Shown here: positions 31,195-39,746 of the stretch, in pieces
Position numbering within the stretch: position 1 is the first letter of the stretch
Layout: each line of letters begins with the position of its first letter
From: a virus
Direction: 5' to 3' (one strand)
Length of the DNA stretch: 57,160 nucleotides
IMG/VR virus record: IMGVR_UViG_3300009151_000085
Span: 1 to 57,160 of that record
The notes under the pieces: model-generated
Seen by the model: the letters and a program-made list of their open reading frames with translations, nothing else
What the model was told of the DNA's origin: nothing
The model's database searches: none
Made by a program: the position numbers and the translations under genes

Positions 31195-31226
31195 CAAATA
31201 TATGGCGAATATATTAATCCACCAAA
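31195..31226 (-). promoter_or_regulatory. Bacteroidota-type promoter for the small ncRNA
   Basis: TTTG (31223-31226), 20 nt, then TATATTTG (31195-31202), right after the stop codon of the sigma factor gene. Confidence 0.8.
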
Positions 31227-31230
31227 CATT

Positions 31231-32019
31231 TTATCCTAAATATTCAAATAAATCTGAACATTCGTTTCTTAACTTACGAAGTGCTTTTTCTTTAATCTGT
31301 CTTACACGTTCTTTTGTTAAAGAAAAATCAGTTCCAATGTCCTCCAATGTTCTTGGTGTTCCAGTGATGCCGTAGTAGTCTTCAACTATTGCTCGTTCTC
31401 TTTCATCCAAAACTGACATTATATTAATCATCTTTTGTTTCAGGGCGTCTTTGGTTGAGAATATCTCGTCGGGTGATTCCACATTTTCGTTTTTTATTAT
31501 GTCAACCAATGTGTCCCCATCTTCGTTTATGTGCATATCCAAATCAATTATTTTTGGTAGTGTTGCAAATTTGTCTGAAAGATCATTATGAGTTTTCTCG
31601 TTTGCCTTTTTTTCTTTTTGCATTTCTTGTATTACGTTCACCGGTAATCTTATTGTTCTTGAATTATCGTTCAGAGACTGTAGAATCGATTGTTTAATCC
31701 ACCAAACCGCGTATGATATGAACCTGTTATTTTTACTCCAATCAAAATTTTTAATCGCCTTCATAAGTCCAAAGTTCCCCTCAGCAATCAAATCAGATAA
31801 ATCCACCCCTTGATTCTGATATTGCTTCGCCACAGTGATAACAAATCTTAGATTACCTTCCAATAGTTCCTTATGGACAAGTTCCTTTTCTCTTTCTGAA
31901 CAATCTTCACCCATCATCTTAACGGCTAACACCTTTTCTCTTTCAGGTGTCATAACTTTTAATTTTCTGATGTCTTTTAAGTAAATTTGAATCTCGTCTT
32001 GGTTTAAAGGATTTGACAT
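31231..32019 (-). CDS. RNA polymerase sigma-70 factor, primary-like, 262 aa
   Basis: Region 1.2 (EIQIYLKDIRKLKVMTPERE) is present. Region 2 is complete and canonical (GNLRFVITVAKQYQNQGVDL, then DLIAEGNFGLMKAIKNFDW and FISYAVWWIKQSI). Region 3 and region 4 follow, with the helix-turn-helix LEDIGTDFSLTKERVRQIKE (about residues 225-245). Size and sequence fit the short primary sigma of Bacteroidota. I start at 32019, which has GGAGG at a proper distance; two in-frame ATGs lie 5 and 10 codons upstream. It may redirect host polymerase to phage promoters, perhaps the TATTTAT set. Confidence 0.93.
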   Translation of the reverse strand: MSNPLNQDEIQIYLKDIRKLKVMTPEREKVLAVKMMGEDCSEREKELVHKELLEGNLRFVITVAKQYQNQGVDLSDLIAEGNFGLMKAIKNFDWSKNNRFISYAVWWIKQSILQSLNDNSRTIRLPVNVIQEMQKEKKANEKTHNDLSDKFATLPKIIDLDMHINEDGDTLVDIIKNENVESPDEIFSTKDALKQKMINIMSVLDERERAIVEDYYGITGTPRTLEDIGTDFSLTKERVRQIKEKALRKLRNECSDLFEYLG

Positions 32020-32020
32020 T

Positions 32021-32614
32021 TTAATTCCCTCCATTTTTTCTCTTCCCATAATTGTCTAGTATTTCTTTTTCTGTTTCTGTTAATGATTCTATTCCTTCCT
32101 CTGTAATTTTCTCTAATATCTCGTCTACTGTGGGTTCCACAATTTTAATCATTTTATCCGTTTGATCTATAATCCCAAAGTCCTCTGGATTTAGGAACTC
32201 AAACGTAAAATTTCTCAATTCTTCTCTTCTTTCGTTTAATTTTAATTCTATATTTATTTCTCCTGTTTTTGTTTCTTCTTTTTTTGCGTCATCATCAACG
32301 TTTAAAAAATCTTTTTTTAATTTTTTCGTCATTTTAATATCTACACCACTTGGGGTGGTTTCTATTAAGAAATACTGATCAGTAATATCATTTAATACCA
32401 TGTCAACATATTCCTTTAACTCTGAAAATAATTCGTCACTCCTAAAGTGAAATACTACACCGAACTCACCATACGTGTACTTTAAAAATGGTGAACTAAC
32501 TAACGTTAACATCTGACCTGACAATTCTTGTATTAAGTTCTCAGATTCACTAAAATCTCCATATATGAATAACATATATGATGGATTCTTTTTTGGTTTT
32601 CTGCTTCTCGCCAT
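32021..32614 (-). CDS. Hypothetical protein upstream of the sigma factor, 197 aa
   Basis: A basic N terminus (MARSRKPKKNPSYMLFIYGD) leads to a two-strand, two-helix domain, an acidic linker and a C-terminal helix motif, DEILEKITEEGIESLTETEK. This motif is also seen at the ends of Bacteroidota rhomboid-type proteins. I start at 32614 because the promoter at 32635-32665 lies inside the longer frame. It ends 1 nt before the sigma start, so the two are co-transcribed. It could be a sigma partner (anti-sigma or co-activator), but nothing specific shows this. Confidence 0.7.
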   Translation of the reverse strand: MARSRKPKKNPSYMLFIYGDFSESENLIQELSGQMLTLVSSPFLKYTYGEFGVVFHFRSDELFSELKEYVDMVLNDITDQYFLIETTPSGVDIKMTKKLKKDFLNVDDDAKKEETKTGEINIELKLNERREELRNFTFEFLNPEDFGIIDQTDKMIKIVEPTVDEILEKITEEGIESLTETEKEILDNYGKRKNGGN

Positions 32615-32634
32615 TTTGTTTTTTAGATATACTA

Positions 32635-32665
32635 CAAAGTTATATATTTTTTCCCCAATCCCAAA
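32635..32665 (-). promoter_or_regulatory. Bacteroidota-type promoter of the sigma operon
   Basis: TTTG (32662-32665), 19 nt, then TAACTTTG (32635-32642). This decides the start of the gene at 32021-32614. Confidence 0.75.
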
Positions 32666-32717
32666 CATATTCTATAAATAAATATTTTATTAATCCTTTT
32701 TATTGTTTTTTCGTTTT

Positions 32718-32746
32718 AAAAGTGTGACACAAATATATACACTTTT
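32718..32746 (-). promoter_or_regulatory. Second promoter box inside an inverted repeat (possible operator)
   Basis: A TATATTTG -7 box (32730-32737) is bracketed by AAAAGTGT (32718-32725) and ACACTTTT (32739-32746), a perfect 8-bp inverted repeat. An inner TGTGACACA palindrome abuts it. It sits upstream of the sigma operon promoter and looks like a repressor site overlapping a promoter. Confidence 0.45.
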
Positions 32747-32763
32747 TTAGTATTTCCCACGTA

Positions 32764-33690
32764 TTATTTTAATAAAAATCCAAGTTCATAAACTAAAGGT
32801 CTCATTCTATTTTCCAAATTTTTATATAATTGTCTAAATTCTTTAAATTCTTCTGGGAAATACTCTTTCCATACCAATTTAAGTTGTGCGTAACCAGCAT
32901 CCCAACTATTAAGGTGGTTATGATCGTCAGCGAAGTGACTTCTCATTGTCATTGACATTCTAACAAGTTCTGTCGCCTTATCTAACACTATTTTAGCGTC
33001 AGGTGATAGTCGTTCGTATATGTTTTGTTCACCGAATAGTAGGGTGTGAACGTATCTATTTTTGTCAGTTCTTGCGTCACCATATAACTCATTATAGTTG
33101 TTGTTATTTGCGAGTTCCGTCATTTCTTCTTTTGACATCCAAAAAAATTCGTTTTTAATGTCCCATAGTTGTCCTTTATATGTGATTTGACGAAGGCTGG
33201 ATTGTTGACTTGAGTTATTAAATAATGAATATACAACACTGTCATTCGTGAATTGGTGGTATTGTTCGTGTTCTTCGTTTGGTGCTAAGTATTCGTCTTT
33301 ACAGTTAATCCAGTTAGTCTCAATTAATTTACGAGCCGAAAACATAGAACTAACTTTAATAAAATTTTCAGGTATTATCGGTAACCCCGATTTCCCACTA
33401 AAACAAGACGTAAACATACTAACATTTGTTCCGTTATAATAAACATTATTTCCGTTATTATAAAAATACCCAAATGACCCTTCACATAGTTTACTATACC
33501 CACTTTGTTTAACTGATAGCGCAGAACTTAACTTTGGGTGGTCAAGGTTACACTTTTTACCTTTTATTTCTTGTCTAACCCATGTTGATGCGGTAATATT
33601 CCCATCAACATTATATATTTTTTTATCACCATTTTTTATAATCTCATTAGTGATTGGTTTTGATTCTAATATGTCAAATTTATATTCCAT
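32764..33690 (-). CDS. Conserved partner of the adenine methylase, 308 aa
   Basis: No family recognised with certainty. It begins MEYKFDILESKPITNEIIKN, contains a glycine- and asparagine-rich segment (GYFYNNGNNVYYNGTN), and a C-terminal helical part (ELVRMSMTMRSHFADDHNHL then AGYAQLKLVWKEYFPEEFKE). I start at 33690; the longer frame would overlap the methylase. It lies 2 nt downstream of the methylase. In this arrangement it may be the target-recognition or restriction half of a split enzyme. Confidence 0.65.
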   Translation of the reverse strand: MEYKFDILESKPITNEIIKNGDKKIYNVDGNITASTWVRQEIKGKKCNLDHPKLSSALSVKQSGYSKLCEGSFGYFYNNGNNVYYNGTNVSMFTSCFSGKSGLPIIPENFIKVSSMFSARKLIETNWINCKDEYLAPNEEHEQYHQFTNDSVVYSLFNNSSQQSSLRQITYKGQLWDIKNEFFWMSKEEMTELANNNNYNELYGDARTDKNRYVHTLLFGEQNIYERLSPDAKIVLDKATELVRMSMTMRSHFADDHNHLNSWDAGYAQLKLVWKEYFPEEFKEFRQLYKNLENRMRPLVYELGFLLK

Positions 33691-33692
33691 AA

Positions 33693-35198
33693 TTATTTCT
33701 TTACTTTTAAAACAGAAAATGTTAATCCCCAACTTTTTACATCCGCAAATTGGGATGAATTCATAATGAACCCACCTTTAAATTCGTATTTATTTAAAAC
33801 CTTTTCACGAAATATTTTGAAGTCAATACCAGAATACATTAAAGGTGGCGAAAAAACACATATATTAATATTCCCAATTTTACTCAAACGATAAATAAAT
33901 TGGGTATATAAATTTTTAACACAAAGACCCATTTGATCCTGATTCATTTGGGTTTTAATTACCGTATCTTCAATTTTATTTTTAGATTGTCCTCCGTCTT
34001 GTTTAATGTTTTGGAAATCATTTACAGACCCATAAGGTGGATTCATCAAGACGATAATCCCCTTCCCACCCTCAATCGCATCTCTCAAACCCTTCGGTAA
34101 AAAATCATAATCATCATTTAAAAAATCAAACTGAAACTTAACCGCTTCAGGATTATACCCCATCTGATTGGCCGTTTGAATATCCGAATAATTCAACGTG
34201 GACACATACAACTCCTTAAATTTATATCCACGTGTTAAGTTCCCCGTACCCCAAGCCGGATCCCACACAACGTACTTCTCCTTCCAATCTTCACCATATA
34301 CGGAAGCGATGTATTCGTGAGCTTTATTGGCCCATAATGCTGGTGTAAAAAATTCACCTTGTTTACGTCTTGTAATATCTTCGATTAACCTATCAACAAC
34401 CGCGGTAAGATCCTCTTTTTGTGTAGGACTATACTCATTGGAAAAGTGACTAAAAAACGAACTAAACGATTCTTTCGTTTTTACCGGTACCTCATTAAAC
34501 GATTTTGTTACAATAGTTTTTCTTTTTTTAACGGGATGTAGGTAATTATCGTCAGGATTAATTAAAATCTGAACAAAAAGATTAGCGAGTTGGTTTGTAT
34601 TCAAACTATGTTTACCCAATACATTTTTTTCAAAGTAAGAAAATACTTCAGTAATATTAATCGGTGTAATCGGTATTAATCTAGTGACACCATCAGTTAA
34701 ATCTTTAAGTTTTACAATACATTTGTCAATATTATGAATTGAGAATATGTGTGGATTAATATTTTCGTCCAACATCATTTCATTCACCAATACCAAGTTT
34801 TTGTGAGCATTTGACGGAGCAGTACTCCAATCCAAATCCATAGATAGGTATTTAAATAAATCATTTGCGTGAATAACAAAACATTCGTTTCTATCACCAA
34901 CAAAAACGGTTGTTGGTAACATTATCCCTGCAAGTTCAAACTTTTTTATATAATAAACTGTTTGAGCCAAAACTTTTATTTGGTTGGATTTACTTAAAAG
35001 ATTTAATTCATCTTTAAATTCTGTCAATACTCTAATTTTCTGACTTTTTGATTCACCTAATCCATCACAGGAAAATGGTGATGTAAAAATCATATCTGAG
35101 AATTTTCTTGTGAAATATTGTCTGTAACTATTCTCAACATCCTTTTCGTTAACCGATAAAGTTAATTGAGTTATTGTTTGTCCTGTTACTGTTGCCAT
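33693..35198 (-). CDS. N6-adenine DNA methyltransferase, 501 aa
   Basis: Motif I VWDPAWGTGNLTRGY (about residues 303-317) and catalytic motif IV VLMNPPYGS (about 385-393) are both clear, in gamma-class order. The ~290-residue N-terminal part is helical, as in type I HsdM or type IIG enzymes, and includes RRKQGEFFTPALWANKAHEY just before motif I, the usual entry to these domains. It should methylate adenine in a longer recognition site. No nuclease domain is visible. It forms an operon with 32764-33690 and has a weak TATATTTG box at 35224-35231. Confidence 0.88.
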   Translation of the reverse strand: MATVTGQTITQLTLSVNEKDVENSYRQYFTRKFSDMIFTSPFSCDGLGESKSQKIRVLTEFKDELNLLSKSNQIKVLAQTVYYIKKFELAGIMLPTTVFVGDRNECFVIHANDLFKYLSMDLDWSTAPSNAHKNLVLVNEMMLDENINPHIFSIHNIDKCIVKLKDLTDGVTRLIPITPINITEVFSYFEKNVLGKHSLNTNQLANLFVQILINPDDNYLHPVKKRKTIVTKSFNEVPVKTKESFSSFFSHFSNEYSPTQKEDLTAVVDRLIEDITRRKQGEFFTPALWANKAHEYIASVYGEDWKEKYVVWDPAWGTGNLTRGYKFKELYVSTLNYSDIQTANQMGYNPEAVKFQFDFLNDDYDFLPKGLRDAIEGGKGIIVLMNPPYGSVNDFQNIKQDGGQSKNKIEDTVIKTQMNQDQMGLCVKNLYTQFIYRLSKIGNINICVFSPPLMYSGIDFKIFREKVLNKYEFKGGFIMNSSQFADVKSWGLTFSVLKVKK

Positions 35199-35237
35199 AT
35201 CATTTTAAGTATTAATTGCTTTACAAATATAACGACT

Positions 35238-37571
35238 TTATTGATATACTCGTGAAATATTATCTTCTTTTTTGATTTTAACTATCGTATCCGCCCATTG
35301 GTTAATCATCGGGTTATGTGAAATCAAAAATATGTTATCAAAATACTCTTTAATCTTAATGAAAAACTCGGACACCATTTCCAAATTATCATTAGATATT
35401 TTACCGAATATTTCGTCAAACACCACGATGTTAGGTTTTGGTAGTGAACATACTTTACTTAATACCGACCTTAAAGCTAAAGACGCTATTGTTCTTTCAT
35501 ACCCCGACCCAGATACCATTAATTTTTCAACACCCGTACCATTATCTATCATTAAGAATTCGACCTCATTTTTATCTGAAATCCTTATTTCCAATTTAAA
35601 ATAGGAACTATCCTCCATAAGTCTTTGAAGTTCAGAATTGATTAATGGCATCATTGTTTTCATGATGGTTTTGGATATCCCATTTTTACCGTAAGCCTCC
35701 AAATAAATTTTATGTATTCTCTCTTTTTCTTGCTCTTCAGATATTTTAATAATGTTACCTAAATTGGTTTTAATTTTTTCCTCTAAAGTTTTAACCGAGT
35801 ATTCATCACTACTTATTTGATTCTGTTTTTGTGTCTTTTGTCTTTCTAATTCCTCAAGTCTCATTCCCGCCTTTATTAACTGCCCATCGATTTGTTCGTT
35901 AGATTTAATTTTATCCAACATCTTATCGTACTCGGTTAACTTACCTTTAAGGGTATTAATTTTTAAGTTATAATTTTCAATGGTTGCTTCGTATTTCTCT
36001 TTAATAAGTTTGTTTTTTTCATACTCATCGAAATCCTTTTTAAGTTGCGTGAACCCTTGCTCTTTAACCATTAAATTGGTAATTACCCCCGAAATTTGGT
36101 CTCTTTGATTGTTATAACCATCAAGTTCAGAAATTTTAGATTGGGTAATCGACGCATTCATAAGATCAATTCCGCAGTGCTCACATTTAATCCCACCATC
36201 AACGGAACTTTTTAATTTCTCAATTTCAGATATGATGGTATCCAACTGAATCTTATCTTTAAAGACAATATTATACTCTTCTTTTACTTTATCGTGATTC
36301 TCTTCAGTATAAAATTCTTTTGGTTCAACAACCTTTAATTCGGATGATTTGATATTGGTTTGCTCAATCTGGTATTCATACCCTGATATCTCATTTTGAA
36401 CGTCACTAGGTACCAGTCTACTCAATTCAACATCGATGTCTGTATGTTTTTTTCCTAACATATCGTCACGATACTCTTTACCCTTTATAAGGTTACCTTC
36501 GATAGTTTGAAGTTCCACCTTAAAGGTTTCAACATTACCCTTTAATTCCGTTATTTTTAATTCATTGTTTTCGTTATCCGTTTTTAACTGTTCGGTGTTA
36601 TAGATGTTCGATAACATTGATTTTGAGTAGTCGGAGTATATCGCCTTGGCAACTTCCTCTTTTCTTTTTAAAAATTCAAGACCCATAAACCTCGATAAGA
36701 CTTGTCCTCTTGCAGTTGGTTTTGCATCGATTAAGTCTTCGAGATTTGTTGATGTTGTTAGTATCGTCATTAAAAAATCTTCCTTAGTTCCAATCGACTC
36801 TTTAATGAATTTTTCGGTTTCTCTTCTTTGTTCCCCAGTAAAATTTTGTAAACTACCATCAGACATTTTTTTGAAAAAGTCCAATTCCGTTTTCACATTC
36901 CATTCACCCTTTTTGGACATCTTTCTTTCGATGTTTCTAACAATAATGTAATCCTCCCCATCGATAGTGACTTCACCCTTTACAGATACCGTATCTAAGT
37001 TAGTAAACCGATTAAAGATTTCTTCAGCTTTAGTCGTCTTAGTGGTTTCATTAAAAAATAAAAACATTAGAAGATCAACCGAAAGGACCGTTTTTCCGCC
37101 AAAATTCGGGGGAGAGGACTCAATAACAGTCAACCCATTACACTTTTCAAAATCAATTTTTTGGTTTTCACCATACGATAAGAAATTAGAAAACTCAATA
37201 TTTTTAATATACCATTTTTTAAATATAGTCGTTTCCGTTTCGTTTTCTCGCATCTTATTCTCAACCATGTTATTATGTGATAAAATGGAATCCAAATAGT
37301 CATCATACCCCTTACCATTCAAGTATTGTTTTAACAACTCAACTTGGTAGTTAGTGTCCATGATATTAACCGATACGTCAATAGTTTGTTCAGTCTCTCC
37401 CTGTGCAGTTTTTACCTTAGTTATAACATTAACATTAGTTGTGTTATATTTTTTTTGGAAATAATGTTTTACACCTTTAATTCTGTCTTGCGTGAAATTC
37501 TCATTTACATCTTCCCAAACCACTTGGATATAAGGGTTTTCAAACTTTGAAGTATCGATTTCTTTTGTCAT
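35238..37571 (-). CDS. Recombination endonuclease ATPase subunit, gp46/Rad50/SbcC-like, 777 aa
   Basis: An SMC-type ATPase that with gp47 resects DNA ends in phage recombination-dependent replication. The N-terminal ATPase half starts at IKNIEFSNFLSYGENQKIDF (about residue 124) with a Walker A of the form SPPNFGGKT. Two long coiled coils flank a zinc hook, CEHC (about 458). The C-terminal half has VSGSGYERTIASLALRSVL as signature and NIVVFDEIFGK as Walker B. Odd points are an extra ~110-residue N-terminal extension and a Walker A lacking the usual GxNGxGK spacing. It starts an operon shared with small genes and gp47. Confidence 0.88.
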   Translation of the reverse strand: MTKEIDTSKFENPYIQVVWEDVNENFTQDRIKGVKHYFQKKYNTTNVNVITKVKTAQGETEQTIDVSVNIMDTNYQVELLKQYLNGKGYDDYLDSILSHNNMVENKMRENETETTIFKKWYIKNIEFSNFLSYGENQKIDFEKCNGLTVIESSPPNFGGKTVLSVDLLMFLFFNETTKTTKAEEIFNRFTNLDTVSVKGEVTIDGEDYIIVRNIERKMSKKGEWNVKTELDFFKKMSDGSLQNFTGEQRRETEKFIKESIGTKEDFLMTILTTSTNLEDLIDAKPTARGQVLSRFMGLEFLKRKEEVAKAIYSDYSKSMLSNIYNTEQLKTDNENNELKITELKGNVETFKVELQTIEGNLIKGKEYRDDMLGKKHTDIDVELSRLVPSDVQNEISGYEYQIEQTNIKSSELKVVEPKEFYTEENHDKVKEEYNIVFKDKIQLDTIISEIEKLKSSVDGGIKCEHCGIDLMNASITQSKISELDGYNNQRDQISGVITNLMVKEQGFTQLKKDFDEYEKNKLIKEKYEATIENYNLKINTLKGKLTEYDKMLDKIKSNEQIDGQLIKAGMRLEELERQKTQKQNQISSDEYSVKTLEEKIKTNLGNIIKISEEQEKERIHKIYLEAYGKNGISKTIMKTMMPLINSELQRLMEDSSYFKLEIRISDKNEVEFLMIDNGTGVEKLMVSGSGYERTIASLALRSVLSKVCSLPKPNIVVFDEIFGKISNDNLEMVSEFFIKIKEYFDNIFLISHNPMINQWADTIVKIKKEDNISRVYQ

Positions 37572-37581
37572 TTTAAACTAA

Positions 37582-37836
37582 TTAAACGGTTTGATCTTCT
37601 TGAGTAGGTTCAACTGATTCGTTATCTTCTTGGGTTGTTTGTTCTTCTGAGGTTTCCACATCATCTAATAACCCCATCATTGTTTCTCCTGACATTGATG
37701 CATATTTCTCTCTCATCACATTCATTTGTTCCTCGAACGCCTCTTGCCAAATCTTTTGCGTTCTTTTTTCTTTCACTTTCAAGTCGGTGTTTCTTTTTGC
37801 TACTTTCGCTCTATGAGCCTTTGATGCCTTTCCCAT
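37582..37836 (-). CDS. Small basic/acidic protein, 84 aa
   Basis: The first third is strongly basic (MGKASKAHRAKVAKRNTDLK), the middle is helical (QEAFEEQMNVMREKYASMSG) and the tail is acidic (EEQTTQEDNESVEPTQEDQT). This polarity suggests a nucleic-acid- or partner-binding adaptor. No named family. It is located between gp46 and a membrane protein in the gp47-gp46 operon, 10 nt upstream of gp46. Confidence 0.7.
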   Translation of the reverse strand: MGKASKAHRAKVAKRNTDLKVKEKRTQKIWQEAFEEQMNVMREKYASMSGETMMGLLDDVETSEEQTTQEDNESVEPTQEDQTV

Positions 37837-37848
37837 TCTATTTTTATT

Positions 37849-38199
37849 TTATTTATTATTACTCGGTCTATTCTCCTCAAACCATTCAATCACAGCATTT
37901 ATTCCCCATACGAAACCTGCAGATAACATACCATCAAAAAATACGGATAATCCTTTATTAAGTCCAATAATATCCGCATTTGGTGAAAAATAACACATCG
38001 ATAGAAAAAATCCAATCCACGTGGACATGCATAAAACACAAGAAATTAATCCCGATAAAAAATGTCCCATCGGTTGAAAAAATGAGTTATCATTTTCTCC
38101 CCAGTTATGGATTTTATCTCTTAATCCGTTAAATATTGATCCGTAAACCATTATATTTGTCATCCCATAGGCAACTACCGCCCAAATTATTAAACTCAT
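37849..38199 (-). CDS. Multi-pass membrane protein, 116 aa
   Basis: Three hydrophobic stretches: IIWAVVAYGMTNIMVYGSIF, GHFLSGLISCVLCMSTWIGF through FFLSMC, and FFDGMLSAGFVWGINAVIEW. A CxxC-like CVLC lies in the middle helix. The layout resembles phage-encoded DUF1360-type membrane proteins of unknown role. It lies 1 nt from the coiled-coil gene upstream within the recombination operon. Confidence 0.7.
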   Translation of the reverse strand: MSLIIWAVVAYGMTNIMVYGSIFNGLRDKIHNWGENDNSFFQPMGHFLSGLISCVLCMSTWIGFFLSMCYFSPNADIIGLNKGLSVFFDGMLSAGFVWGINAVIEWFEENRPSNNK

Positions 38200-38200
38200 G

Positions 38201-39010
38201 TTATTTGTATAAATTATTGTTTAGGTTAGAACCACCATGAAACTTGGCGGGAATCCCGCCACGTTGGTTTGGTAAATCTAACAGTTTATTCTCTAAATCT
38301 TCGTTTTTCTTTTTAAGTCCCCTAACCTCCGAAGAAAGGGTTTGGATGGTGTCTTGTAACATTTTTAACTTGTTGTCGTCTTGTTTAACATCTAAACTCC
38401 GTCTAAGTTCGTCTAAACTTTCATCCTTTTTAGATATGTCATCCTGGAAAAGATTTGCCATTTCTTGGGTTTTAGTGGAAAATTCTTGCCTTTCTGACTC
38501 CAAATCATCATTTAACTGGAAAACAGTTTGTTCAAGTTGTTGTATTTTAAACAACAACTCGTTTTCAGATTCTTTGTCACTAATGTATTCTATTTTTGTG
38601 ACAACTTTCTCAATGGGCACTTCTTTAATAATCTCTTTAATAACCACCTTTTCAACCGGAACCTCTTTAATTACCTCAACAATACGATCAACTGTAACCT
38701 CTTTAATAACCTCAACAATTTTTTCAACTTCCTTAATCACTTCAACAGGAACTTCCACCCGTTTTTCGACAATCACCTCCTTTATTACTTGTTTTTCTTC
38801 AACTTCACCCGTTTTTAAGTCTTTTTCACCATCATTAAGTGTTTTACCTAATAGTCCATACTTTTTTATGTTGAACCCATCATTGAACGTCCCCTTAATG
38901 AAATTCTCAATATCATCAATACCGTTTAGTTTACAAAAACTATCGACACTATCGAGGGTCACTTTATTAAAGATTTTTGAGTAATTCGGTTCCATGTTCA
39001 ATATCTTCAA
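38201..39010 (-). CDS. Coiled-coil protein with VEV/KEV repeats, 269 aa
   Basis: After a short N-terminal part, residues ~70-145 are a repeat of units such as VPVEVIKEVEKIVEVIKEV, related to those in the membrane protein at 29396-30592. A classical coiled coil follows (~150-245) with a Gly/Asn-rich end (RGGIPAKFHGGSNLNNNLYK). It is probably a rod-like scaffold. The start at 39010 overlaps the gp47-like gene by 44 nt; an ATG at 38995 would cut this to 29 nt. Confidence 0.7.
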   Translation of the reverse strand: MKILNMEPNYSKIFNKVTLDSVDSFCKLNGIDDIENFIKGTFNDGFNIKKYGLLGKTLNDGEKDLKTGEVEEKQVIKEVIVEKRVEVPVEVIKEVEKIVEVIKEVTVDRIVEVIKEVPVEKVVIKEIIKEVPIEKVVTKIEYISDKESENELLFKIQQLEQTVFQLNDDLESERQEFSTKTQEMANLFQDDISKKDESLDELRRSLDVKQDDNKLKMLQDTIQTLSSEVRGLKKKNEDLENKLLDLPNQRGGIPAKFHGGSNLNNNLYK

Positions 39011-39746
39011 ATGATTTTATTTCAAACTTTAAAAATGGTTTTGGGTTGTCCAAATCAACATATCCATACTCTTTAGTTTCAACATCGTACACACCATAAC
39101 CGTGTCTACCGACACTTTCCCCAATGTTGTTCTGGATCGTCGATCCTATCATATATCCTTTACCCCCTTTAATTTGGAACTCAGCTCGTTTATGAATATC
39201 ACCACACAATACGGTTTCGAGTCCATCAAACTTTTCAATATCATATGCCTCTTCTCCGAACTCAAACCCAAGATCGGTTTTTAACCCAACGATTGGACCA
39301 TGAAATAAACCAACTTTAATCCCCCTCGCTTCACTAATGTCGGGGGGGATATTTCCTTGATATTGTGAGTAAACGCACCAACTAACGTTATCGTCCTCAT
39401 AAACACCTCTATCTTTGTAATAAACAATATTTGAGTTATTTAATGAATTAATAATTGGCGTTAATGCGTCCAATCTTTCAATATTATTGGTCAAAAAGTC
39501 GTGATTTCCAGGTATAATGATAGTTTTTGAGATATTAGCACATTCAGTTAAAATCCAAGCAACAAACTCAATTAACTCTGGTGTCATCTGATTTTTGGAA
39601 TGTACCAAATCACCAGTAAAGACAATACGGTCAGGTGATAATACTTTCCATTGTTCGATTGCGGACTCCAAAATTGATCGATATAAGTCGTGATCCTTAT
39701 ATAGTCTGATATGTAAATCAGAAAAATGTACTATTTTTTTAATCAT
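38967..39746 (-). CDS. Recombination endonuclease subunit, gp47/Mre11/SbcD-like, 259 aa
   Basis: A calcineurin-type phosphoesterase with all metal motifs: FSDLHIRL (about residues 8-15), VFTGDLVHSK (about 41-50), IIPGNHDFL (about 77-85), then GLFHGP and CGDIHKR. Mre11 nucleases trim DNA ends with Rad50; the gp46 partner is 1.4 kb downstream in the same operon. Length is shorter than T4 gp47 (about 340 aa), lacking most of the C-terminal capping part. It overlaps the upstream gene by 4 nt. Confidence 0.9.
   Translation of the reverse strand: MIKKIVHFSDLHIRLYKDHDLYRSILESAIEQWKVLSPDRIVFTGDLVHSKNQMTPELIEFVAWILTECANISKTIIIPGNHDFLTNNIERLDALTPIINSLNNSNIVYYKDRGVYEDDNVSWCVYSQYQGNIPPDISEARGIKVGLFHGPIVGLKTDLGFEFGEEAYDIEKFDGLETVLCGDIHKRAEFQIKGGKGYMIGSTIQNNIGESVGRHGYGVYDVETKEYGYVDLDNPKPFLKFEIKSFEDIEHGTELLKNL

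Noticed and set aside
38244-38984. Long Ser/Thr-rich frame on the plus strand
   Set aside because: Mirror of the low-complexity coiled-coil gene; no start signal, and the minus-strand frame has neighbours in the operon.
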